From an uncultured Micavibrio sp. (GTDB taxonomy: Bacteria > Pseudomonadota > Alphaproteobacteria > Micavibrionales > UBA1664), in contig CALBME010000094.1 in NCBI GenBank assembly GCA_937896295.1, positions 1 through 7,244 of the forward strand: a stretch of 7,244 bases of DNA, read 5' to 3'. Position 1 is the stretch's first letter. Each line of letters starts with the position of its first letter. Positions 1 through 5,405 of this stretch are shown here, one piece after another. Below the pieces are notes generated by a model. The model was not told where the DNA came from, ran no database searches, and saw only the letters and a list, made by a program, of their open reading frames with translations. A program made the translations under genes and the position numbers.

Positions 1-36
1 AAGTGACTGGAGTTCAGACGTGTGCTCTTCCGATCT
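1..36. other. Illumina TruSeq adapter remnant (not genomic)
   Basis: Positions 3-36 match, base for base from memory, the Illumina multiplexing read-2 primer/adapter, ending in the diagnostic GCTCTTCCGATCT at 24-36. Read on the minus strand it is the usual read-through that begins AGATCGGAAGAGC at the end of an insert. The two bases before it (1-2, AA; TT on the minus strand) sit where the sample index would begin. The first genomic base is therefore 37. This is untrimmed adapter assembled into the contig end, not biology. Confidence 0.98.
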
Positions 37-221
37 AGGGTGGGGTGAGCGGCCGTATAGTCACCCATGCGCAGTGGCGCGCCAGATGCGGTGCGCCGGC
101 CTTCTAAATTCTTTGAATAAACGGACGCCATGCCGGATTGCAGATATGTGCAGTCTTCCGCGCGCGCATGTGGCGCAGCCAGAGCCATGATTACCACCGC
201 CACTATCATCAAGCGAACCAT
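37..221 (-). CDS. RlpA-like (double-psi beta-barrel) protein, N-terminal fragment
   Basis: Reading the minus strand from ATG at 221-219 gives 61 codons with no stop, running into the adapter at 36. Residues 1-21 form a signal peptide: a short charged start (MVRLM), a hydrophobic core, and a cleavage-like ARA before Glu22. The mature part carries SGMASVYSKNLEGRRTASG (residues 29-47) and then YTAAHPT (55-61). This is the start of the RlpA double-psi beta-barrel, whose family pattern is G.AS.Y...F.GR.TA.G followed by TAAH.TLPFG. RlpA proteins act in the envelope on peptidoglycan, often at the septum; some are lytic transglycosylases that cut strands lacking stem peptides. The catalytic part and any SPOR domain are missing, so activity cannot be judged. 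AAGGA at 236-232 gives a ribosome binding site about 10 bases before the start. A lipoprotein form is unlikely: Cys24 lies just after the predicted cleavage site without a lipobox. Confidence 0.85.
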
Positions 222-357
222 GTCAGGGCCGTCCTTTAAATTTATTATCCGGATATAACGCCAACGTGCATACGGGTTTATGTGTTCCTGAAGGGAGGGG
301 CGTAAACAACCATAAGTAAGTCTCTGTTTTATGCTGCAAATCCCGTTTCCAGGCCAC

Positions 358-384
358 GTATCTGTATCTGAATACAAGTATCTG
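358..384. repeat. Three GTATCTG direct repeats
   Basis: GTATCTG occurs at 358-364, 364-370 (sharing one base) and 378-384. The first and third lie 20 bases apart, close to two helical turns. This would suit a DNA-binding protein, but 7-mers in AT-rich DNA can recur by chance and no regulator is known for this motif. Confidence 0.35.
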
Positions 385-411
385 ATATTATTTGTAAAAA
401 CATGCAATCTA

Positions 412-429
412 TTTAAACTTCTTTAAACT
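412..429. repeat. TTTAAACT tandem repeat with 10-base period
   Basis: TTTAAACT is repeated exactly at 412-419 and 422-429. A 10-base period puts both copies on the same face of the helix, the arrangement seen in tandem half-sites of OmpR-family regulators. It lies midway between the two divergent genes, over 250 bases from the receiver start, so a link to either gene is only inference. Confidence 0.35.
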
Positions 430-593
430 GTTGGTTGTATCATGAAAAAGATATTCAACAGCTATAGATGCTTATTATGTGCGCCAAGGACGTTATCATA
501 AACACTGTAAATGGGAATGAGAGGTTGTTTAAGCGACCTAGGGAGCGGTGGATAACTTTACGGTTTATCTGAGATTTCCAAGACTATGCTGGA

Positions 594-609
594 TGAGGAT
601 AAGTCCTCA
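594..609. promoter_or_regulatory. Perfect 6-bp inverted repeat with 4-base loop
   Basis: TGAGGA (594-599) and TCCTCA (604-609) are perfect inverted repeats around TAAG. No T-run follows on either strand, so it is not a standard intrinsic terminator. It sits 75 bases before the first receiver start and could be an operator or a leader hairpin. No protein can be named. Confidence 0.3.
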
Positions 610-683
610 GCTAAAGACATGGATAACGGAGTGCCCCACTGGCCTTAGTGTTACGTAAGAAATAACCAAACAAGAAACATGCC

Positions 684-1115
684 ATGCCACAGAAACTCGA
701 ACCCAAGAACTTTGCCGGTCTGAATGTCCTGATCGTCGAAAATCAGCCGCCAATTCTGGGACTTATGCGCGATTATTTTGCGCTGGCCGGCGTGAAGAAA
801 ATTTACGAAGCGCCCAATGGTCAGGACGCCATTGCCCTGATACAGGGCGGAGGTGCGCCGGATATCAATTTCATCCTGTGCGACTGGAACATGCCCATAA
901 TGACGGGACTTGAATTCCTGAAACTTGTCCGGGAATTCAATCCCGATATCCCCTTCTTGATGATGTCCGGTCGCGGCGATAAGGAATCCATCCGCGAGGC
1001 GAAGGAAGCAGGGGTGAGCGGATATATTCCCAAACCCTTCAACCCGCTACAGCTGGAGGCCAAGCTAGACGTACTGCTCAATCCCTACGGCGATGCCGCG
1101 GTTTCGGTGGCATGA
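684..1115 (+). CDS. Single-domain response regulator (CheY-like) with altered acidic pocket
   Basis: The 143-residue protein is a lone receiver domain (about residues 13-133) with no output domain. The phospho-acceptor is Asp67 in LCDWNMP, closely resembling CheY; Ser95 (MMSG) is the switch Ser/Thr, and Lys117 in PKPF is the conserved lysine. The acidic pair that normally binds Mg2+ is Glu19-Asn20 (LIVENQ) instead of Asp-Asp, which may change phosphorylation or favour a constitutive state. Such proteins usually pass phosphoryl groups or act by protein contact, in motility or stress signalling; the partner cannot be named. A second, out-of-frame ATG lies at 679-681. The start at 684 is chosen because it alone opens the frame, though its ribosome binding site is weak. 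The gene ends in a 4-base ATGA overlap with the next receiver, so the two are probably co-translated. Confidence 0.93.
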   Translation: MPQKLEPKNFAGLNVLIVENQPPILGLMRDYFALAGVKKIYEAPNGQDAIALIQGGGAPDINFILCDWNMPIMTGLEFLKLVREFNPDIPFLMMSGRGDKESIREAKEAGVSGYIPKPFNPLQLEAKLDVLLNPYGDAAVSVA

Positions 1116-1510
1116 TTCCCATGATGGCGACTGGCCCGCGCAAAAAGCGTATTCTGGTGATTGATGATGACTGTGCCATTCGCCTTATGCTGTGTGAAAC
1201 ACTGCGCGATTGCGGATATGAGGTGCTGACGGCTGCGAATGGCAACCTGGGGCTTGAAAGCATCCGTATCGATGGCACCCCGGATCTGGTTATTACCGAC
1301 ATCATCATGCCGCACAAGGAGGGTCTGGAGACCATACGCGACATTCGTTTGCTGCATCCCAGCATACGTGTCATCGCCATGTCGGGCGGTGGGCGTCATC
1401 CCATTGGGGATGTCCTGAAAATGGCGGATAAGCTGGGCTCTGACCTAAGTGTGGCAAAGCCCATCGATATGTTTTTCCTGGAGAATGCGGTCAAGGCGCT
1501 GGTCGGATAA
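1112..1510 (+). CDS. Single-domain response regulator (CheY-like), canonical
   Basis: The 132-residue protein is a second lone receiver domain (about residues 12-130). It has the full set of residues: the acidic pair Asp18-Asp19 in VIDDD, phospho-acceptor Asp63 in ITDIIMP, Ser91 (AMSGG) and Lys116 in AKPID. Unlike its upstream neighbour it should be phosphorylated normally. The start ATG overlaps the upstream stop (ATGA, 1112-1115), which indicates translational coupling; internal ATGs at 1121 and 1124 are possible alternative starts and would not touch the domain. The two receivers share the fold but differ greatly in sequence, so a very recent duplication is unlikely. No histidine kinase is in the window. 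The two may form a relay or share a kinase; that is inference from the overlap. Confidence 0.93.
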   Translation: MIPMMATGPRKKRILVIDDDCAIRLMLCETLRDCGYEVLTAANGNLGLESIRIDGTPDLVITDIIMPHKEGLETIRDIRLLHPSIRVIAMSGGGRHPIGDVLKMADKLGSDLSVAKPIDMFFLENAVKALVG

Positions 1511-1533
1511 GTACCGAAACTGTGAATAAAACC

Positions 1534-1574
1534 TCAGGGAACTTGCCAGCCCCCCATACGTAGGTTCACCCTGA
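1534..1574. other. Imperfect inverted repeat in the 1511-1598 gap
   Basis: TCAGGG (1534-1539) pairs with CCCTGA (1569-1574). The stem can extend by AAC/GTT across a two-base bulge, with a loop of about 21 bases. An A-rich rather than T-rich stretch follows on the plus strand, so it is a poor terminator for the receiver pair. Read on the minus strand it is followed by GGTTTTATT, but no minus-strand gene ends here. Confidence 0.3.
1538..1562 (+). promoter_or_regulatory. Possible EcfG-type (general stress sigma) promoter
   Basis: GGAAC at 1538-1542 is followed, after 16 bases, by CGTA at 1559-1562. Alphaproteobacterial EcfG promoters are usually given as GGAAC, 16-17 bases, then CGTT, so 8 of 9 bases match. 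Transcription would begin near 1569 and leave a leader of about 30 bases before the metallopeptidase gene. A match of this length can arise by chance, and no ecfG, phyR or nepR gene is present here. Confidence 0.25.
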
Positions 1575-1598
1575 AAAGAAAAATTATTTACAGGGATC

Positions 1599-2675
1599 AT
1601 GCAGGAAGAATTCAGCGAAAAGGCGGGGTCTGATCTGTTGGCGCGTAAACTGGCGCGAACCAGGCACCTGTTTTCAAACCTGCAGGATGAGGATGCCGGT
1701 TTTCATGGCGCCCACGTTTTAACCCGGCTGGAAAAGAACGGGCTGACATTTTCAGGTACGGGTGAAAATCAAAAAGGCTTTGCTTCCTATCGTCCTTTCG
1801 ATCCGACAGAAAGGCAAAGCTATATCAATCTCATTACCTGTCCGGTGCTGGATACGAATGGGGAGGAGCGCGCGGATGCGGATTTTTACGGTTCAGCCTT
1901 TCATGAACTGATCCATGCGGATTCCTGGGACCGGGTTCCCGAGCTGCATGCCAGCCCGTTTAACGCGAATGCCCCCGTCATTCTTTGTCCTGAAGATTTC
2001 GCACTGATGACTGTCATCACCGAGCGTGTGGCTTACGCCAACATGGGCTGGCTGTTGTCATTGGCCCATAAAGACGCGGCCGAAATCGGACATGTGGTTA
2101 CACCGGTCAATGCCATGATGTTTGAATTTCTGCGCGCACGCGAAGGCGATCTTGGCCGCGCCCTGTCCCTGGCGGCGGATGTGAGTATGCGTGAAACACT
2201 AGGGTCACGATGTGGCGGCGCCAAAATCACCATGGAAGAATATTACTATGACTGTGCCCTGAATGATTACAAAAAGCAGGTTGAAGTTCTGGCCAAGAAA
2301 AATGTCATGCCTTTGGTCGTGCGTCTGGAAGCGCATAATTTTTTATCGATAGCCGAGTCTTTCGGCCCGAATATCATGACCCATGGCCAGTCTCTCACGC
2401 CCATTCCCGCCGTGGGGCAGGCCCATATTAGGGACATTCATGACATGCTGGATCGGCGCCATTCCGTCCCTTCATACCAGTATCTGCCGACTTTTGATGA
2501 GGGGCTGGCGCGGCGCGGATATACGCCTGCCGGTTTTCTTGAGATGTCGAAGACGGCAGGCACGACTGTCATGGCAGAAGAGAGCGTTCCCACGTCCGCA
2601 CGGAAACAGACTGTGGGTGGTTTTTTCACGCATCTGGTACCCAGCGCCGGCCCCGGCGCTTTGGTTCATGCCTGA
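1599..2675 (+). CDS. Putative zinc metallopeptidase (HExxH), family not recognised
   Basis: The 358-residue protein has a zincin signature: HELIH at residues 102-106 in the context GSAFHELIHAD. Glu142 in VITERVAYANMG, about 36 residues further on, is a plausible third zinc ligand, as in other gluzincin-like proteins. Residues 60-100 (strand-forming YRPF and YINLI segments before the helix) fit the usual lead-in to an HExxH helix. There is no signal peptide or membrane segment, so the protein is probably cytoplasmic. Residues 150-358 match nothing I know, and the C-terminal 50 residues look poorly ordered. ATG 1599 is the only ATG start before residue 137; AGGGA at 1592-1596 lies unusually close to it. 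It is 88 bases after the receivers and 21 before the next gene. The substrate is unknown; it may process a neighbour, but nothing shows that. An ArdC-type antirestriction protein was considered but no such N-terminal domain is visible. Confidence 0.7.
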   Translation: MQEEFSEKAGSDLLARKLARTRHLFSNLQDEDAGFHGAHVLTRLEKNGLTFSGTGENQKGFASYRPFDPTERQSYINLITCPVLDTNGEERADADFYGSAFHELIHADSWDRVPELHASPFNANAPVILCPEDFALMTVITERVAYANMGWLLSLAHKDAAEIGHVVTPVNAMMFEFLRAREGDLGRALSLAADVSMRETLGSRCGGAKITMEEYYYDCALNDYKKQVEVLAKKNVMPLVVRLEAHNFLSIAESFGPNIMTHGQSLTPIPAVGQAHIRDIHDMLDRRHSVPSYQYLPTFDEGLARRGYTPAGFLEMSKTAGTTVMAEESVPTSARKQTVGGFFTHLVPSAGPGALVHA

Positions 2676-2696
2676 GTTCATGATACACTCCATGCC

Positions 2697-2981
2697 ATGT
2701 GGTTTTTCGGTAAAGACAAATCTAAAGATAAGAAGGCAGCGCCTGTACCGGCTTCTGGCCCTGCAAAGCCGGTATCGTCCAAACAGGCTAAGGCTGACGC
2801 ATTGATGGCGCAAATGCGCGTCCTGCGAGCCGAAATCGGGGAAGAAAACCTCGAAAAAATCGTTAACAAGCTCAAACTTGAAGATCTCAAGAAGCAGTTC
2901 CGGCGAGATATCGACACCGACCCCAAGAAGCGCGACCGGCTGCTGGACGAAATCCGCCTCAATATGCGGGATGATGATTAA
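2697..2981 (+). CDS. Small charged helical protein, unknown function
   Basis: This 94-residue protein is not recognised. It begins with a short aromatic segment (MWFFGK), followed by a Lys/Ala/Pro-rich stretch to about residue 30 that is probably disordered. Residues 31-94 are strongly helical and very charged, with Leu/Ile/Met at spacings that could form a short coiled coil or helical hairpin (LRAEIGEENLEKIVNKLKL). It ends in MRDDD. There is no signal peptide; the N-terminal aromatics could touch the membrane but do not span it. The start at 2697 lies 21 bases after the metallopeptidase stop and has no clear ribosome binding site; another out-of-frame ATG lies 5 bases earlier. Good codon use, no internal stop and its fit between two collinear genes make it likely to be real. 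It could be a partner or substrate of a neighbour; that is a guess. Confidence 0.75.
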   Translation: MWFFGKDKSKDKKAAPVPASGPAKPVSSKQAKADALMAQMRVLRAEIGEENLEKIVNKLKLEDLKKQFRRDIDTDPKKRDRLLDEIRLNMRDDD

Positions 2982-3015
2982 CCATTTCTCTGGTAAAATG
3001 GGTGTCGATTCAACC

Positions 3016-3032
3016 AGGGGAGTTCTTCCTTG
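3016..3032 (+). promoter_or_regulatory. Strong ribosome binding site fixing a TTG start
   Basis: AGGGGAG at 3016-3022 stands 7 bases before TTG at 3030-3032. The nearest upstream ATG (2998) is out of frame. The encoded start, MPSYTAPLDNIRF with TTG read as Met, matches the usual start of this acyl-CoA dehydrogenase subfamily, so TTG is very probably the true start. Confidence 0.85.
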
Positions 3033-4823
3033 CCGTCCTATACCGCACCGCTCGATAACATCCGCTTCATTCTTAACGATGTTCTGAAAATACAGGATAC
3101 GTTGAGTCATCTGCCCGGGTTCGAGTCTACCGACCCCGATACGGTCGACGCGATCCTCGAAGGGGCGGCTACGGTGTGTCAGGAAGTGCTGTTCCCGATC
3201 AACCAGTCGGGCGACAAAGAAGGGTGTACGTATAATAACGGAGCCGTGACGACCCCGCAGGGATTTAAAGAAGCGTACAAAACCTTCATCGAAGGAGGCT
3301 GGACCAGCCTGTCCTGCGATCCCGCCTATGGTGGCATGGGTATGCCGCATGTCATCAACTGCGTGTTTCAGGAAATGATCTGTTCGGCGAATATGTCGTT
3401 CGGTATGTACCCGGGTCTGTCCCTGGGCAATTACGAAGCACTGCATAAATTCGGCACCGAAGAACAGAAGGCCATGTACCTGCCCAAACTGGTATCAGGC
3501 GAATGGACCGGTACCATGAACCTGACCGAGCCGCATTGCGGCACCGATCTGGGCCTGATCAAAACCAAGGCGACGGATAACGGCGACGGCTCTTATGGTA
3601 TTACAGGGCAGAAGATTTTCATCTCTGCCGGTGAACATGATCTGGCTGAAAACATTATTCATCTGGTCCTTGCGCGTCTTCCAGATGCGCCCGAGGGCGT
3701 GAAGGGTATTTCACTCTTCGTGGTTCCCAAATTCCTTGTGAACCAGGATGGCACGCTGGGCGCGCGCAATACTGCCAACTGCGCATCGATCGAACATAAA
3801 ATGGGTATCAAGGCATCGGCCACCTGCGTCATGGTGTTTGAAAATGCCAAGGGCTGGCTGGTGGGCGAGCCCAATAAGGGGCTGAAGGCCATGTTTACGA
3901 TGATGAACAATGCGCGGCTTGGCGTAGCCATGCAGGGGCTTGGCATTGGTGAGATCGCCTATCAGAACGCCGTGACATACGCGAAGGAGCGTCTGCAGAT
4001 GCGCAGTCTGGACGGCGCGAAGGAGCCGTCACTGCCCGCTGACCCGATCATCGTGCACCCCGATATCCGCCGCATGCTGCTGACGGGCAAGGCGTTTTGC
4101 GAAGGTTCGCGCATGCTCTCCTATCTGGTGGGGCTTTCACTTGATATCGCCCATCATCACCCCGATCCGGAAGAGCGCCAGGAGGCGGACGATTTCGTCG
4201 CCCTGATGACCCCGATCATCAAGGCATACCAGACAGATATGGGCACGGATGTCGCCAATCTGGCGATTCAGGTTTACGGCGGCGCGGGATATATCTGGGA
4301 TGCCGGGGTCGAACAGTATGCGCGCGATGCCCGGATTGCCATGATTTATGAAGGCACCAACGGTATTCAGGCTCTGGATCTTGTTGGGCGCAAAATGGGG
4401 GTCAGTTTTGGCCGTCTGCTACGCCGGTTTTTCCATCCGGTCACCCATTTTGTGAATGCCGAGATGGAAAACGATGCCATGGCCGAATTCGTCATGCCGC
4501 TGGCCAAGGCGGTTGGCAAACTGCAGCAGGCCACGGGCTTTATCGCGCAGAAGGGGCTGAAAGATCCGCTCGAGGCCGGGGCCGCATCGGTCGATTATCT
4601 GCGTATGTTTGCACTGACGGCGCTCGCGTTCTGCTGGGCACGCATGGCGAAAGTTGCCATGGAGAAAAAGGGCAGCGGCGACGGCAAGGACGATTTCTAC
4701 GAATCCAAGATCCAGACCGCGCGTTTCTTCATGACCCGCATGCTGCCGGAATATGAGGCACGTTTCCGCATGATCATGGCGGGTAAAGCACCGCTGATGG
4801 AGCTGCAGGCGGCCGGTTTCTAA
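3030..4823 (+). CDS. Acyl-CoA dehydrogenase, long DmdC/FadE5-type
   Basis: The 597-residue flavoenzyme forms the trans-2,3 double bond in an acyl-CoA and passes electrons to ETF. In order it shows a short N-terminal extension typical of the subfamily (MPSYTAPL, residues 1-35), the helical N domain (about 60-155), the FAD-contacting middle domain with MNLTEPHCGTDLG (163-175) and KIFISAGEHD, the C domain (about 280-445), and the extra C-terminal helical domain to the end. The catalytic base is Glu441 in IYEGTNGIQ, equivalent to the YEGT glutamate of medium-chain enzymes. The length and extra domain set it apart from ordinary 380-residue enzymes and match M. tuberculosis FadE5 and the DMSP-pathway 3-methylmercaptopropionyl-CoA dehydrogenase DmdC. 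The exact substrate cannot be read from sequence: most proteins of this shape are simply fatty acyl-CoA dehydrogenases, and no other dmd gene is here. Starts at TTG and is followed after 3 bases by a membrane protein gene. Confidence 0.95.
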   Translation: MPSYTAPLDNIRFILNDVLKIQDTLSHLPGFESTDPDTVDAILEGAATVCQEVLFPINQSGDKEGCTYNNGAVTTPQGFKEAYKTFIEGGWTSLSCDPAYGGMGMPHVINCVFQEMICSANMSFGMYPGLSLGNYEALHKFGTEEQKAMYLPKLVSGEWTGTMNLTEPHCGTDLGLIKTKATDNGDGSYGITGQKIFISAGEHDLAENIIHLVLARLPDAPEGVKGISLFVVPKFLVNQDGTLGARNTANCASIEHKMGIKASATCVMVFENAKGWLVGEPNKGLKAMFTMMNNARLGVAMQGLGIGEIAYQNAVTYAKERLQMRSLDGAKEPSLPADPIIVHPDIRRMLLTGKAFCEGSRMLSYLVGLSLDIAHHHPDPEERQEADDFVALMTPIIKAYQTDMGTDVANLAIQVYGGAGYIWDAGVEQYARDARIAMIYEGTNGIQALDLVGRKMGVSFGRLLRRFFHPVTHFVNAEMENDAMAEFVMPLAKAVGKLQQATGFIAQKGLKDPLEAGAASVDYLRMFALTALAFCWARMAKVAMEKKGSGDGKDDFYESKIQTARFFMTRMLPEYEARFRMIMAGKAPLMELQAAGF

Positions 4824-4826
4824 AAT

Positions 4827-5405
4827 ATGAAAGAGATTGCCGTCTATGCCGCGATGGCTGTCTCGGCTGCGAATTTCATCTGGTACATGTACACGATCTA
4901 TTACGGGCGTACACGCCCGCATCTGTACACATGGCTGATCTGGGGTCTGGTCTGCGCCATCGCTGCTTTCGCGCAGTTTGCGGGCGGTGGCGGTCAGGGG
5001 GCCTGGATCTGGGGCGCTGTCGCTGTTTTCTGCCTGATCCGCGCGGCGGCGGCGGTCAGACACGGCGTTCGCGTCATTACCTTAAGCGATAAAGTCTGTC
5101 TTGGGCTTGCCTGTGTGGCCATCGTGGCGTGGCAGCTGGCGGATGATCCCCTTATTGCAATCTTAATCGTTACCGGTATCGATCTTGCGGGTTTTTACCC
5201 CACCATGCGCCACCTGTGGTACGAGCCTTATGATGAAAACCTTGTCAGCTATGTACTCTTCGCGGTTGTTTACAGTCTGAACGCATATGCGCAGATGTCT
5301 TATAACGTCACGACGCTGACTTATCCGCTGGTTATGATCGCGGCAACGCTGGGGTTTATCGGGTATGCCTTGTGGCGTCGCAGTGTGTTTCAGCGTTCGA
5401 CGTAG
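4827..5405 (+). CDS. Seven-helix membrane protein, PQ-loop/SWEET-like layout
   Basis: The 192-residue protein is very hydrophobic, with about seven membrane segments near residues 3-24, 32-52, 57-77, 89-105, 108-126, 139-157 and 163-184. These fall into a 3+1+3 pattern. Each triplet has a proline and aromatic-rich turn after its first helix: RTRPHLYTWLIWG (28-40) and GFYPTMRHLWYEPYDENL. This resembles the duplicated three-helix bundles of PQ-loop/SWEET proteins, but the PQ pair is absent, so it is at best a distant relative. No substrate can be proposed. The start is 3 bases after the acyl-CoA dehydrogenase stop and has no good ribosome binding site, so translation is probably coupled to that gene. 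The last 16 bases overlap the convergent transporter gene. No signal peptide; the first helix acts as the anchor. Confidence 0.8.
   Translation: MKEIAVYAAMAVSAANFIWYMYTIYYGRTRPHLYTWLIWGLVCAIAAFAQFAGGGGQGAWIWGAVAVFCLIRAAAAVRHGVRVITLSDKVCLGLACVAIVAWQLADDPLIAILIVTGIDLAGFYPTMRHLWYEPYDENLVSYVLFAVVYSLNAYAQMSYNVTTLTYPLVMIAATLGFIGYALWRRSVFQRST
5390..5405. other. 16-base tail-to-tail gene overlap
   Basis: The plus-strand membrane protein stops with TAG at 5403-5405, and the minus-strand transporter stops with TGA read from 5392-5390. The two coding regions therefore share 16 bases, leaving no room for a terminator between them. Both reading frames look intact to their ends. Confidence 0.9.

Larger units (their letters stand above)
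222..683. other. Intergenic region with AT-rich core between divergent genes
   Basis: These 462 bases separate the minus-strand RlpA-like gene from the plus-strand receiver pair, so promoters for both should lie here. No convincing gene was found. The core 361-480 is about 26% GC by count (31 of 120), far below the neighbouring genes. It holds three GTATCTG copies (358, 364, 378), a tandem TTTAAACT pair (412, 422), two TGGATAAC copies (549, 620), a 6-bp hairpin (594-609) and a perfect palindrome TTACGTAA (651-658). I could not place a confident -35/-10 pair. The flanking bases 222-360 and 481-683 show nothing else recognisable. Confidence 0.7.

Noticed and set aside
442..501. 19-codon peptide MKKIFNSYRCLLCAPRTLS with a lipobox-like Cys
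   Set aside because: No ribosome binding site, too short to judge and in AT-rich DNA where such frames are common.
546..627. DnaA-box-like sites and a possible replication origin
   Set aside because: TTATCCACC on the minus strand (554-546) differs by one base from a strong DnaA box, and a second site is weaker. Two scattered matches with no dnaA, hemE or parAB nearby are not enough.
2982..3001. CCATTT/AAATGG inverted repeat as a terminator
   Set aside because: The stem is only 6 AT-rich pairs with an 8-base loop and no T-run, in a 48-base gap within a likely operon.
2472..3446. Long minus-strand open frame (324 codons)
   Set aside because: It lies antisense to three well-supported plus-strand genes, shows no family motif and crosses their boundaries.
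3030..4823. Naming the dehydrogenase dmdC
   Set aside because: The architecture fits DmdC, but many fatty acyl-CoA dehydrogenases share it and no dmdA, dmdB or dmdD is present.
4419..5063. Minus-strand open frame (214 codons)
   Set aside because: It is antisense to the acyl-CoA dehydrogenase C-terminal domain and the membrane protein, is rich in His/Arg without any motif, and is a frame shadow.
1599..5405. A defence system or mobile element
   Set aside because: No nuclease, transposase, integrase, toxin pair, terminal repeats or att site was seen; gene content and composition look like ordinary chromosome.
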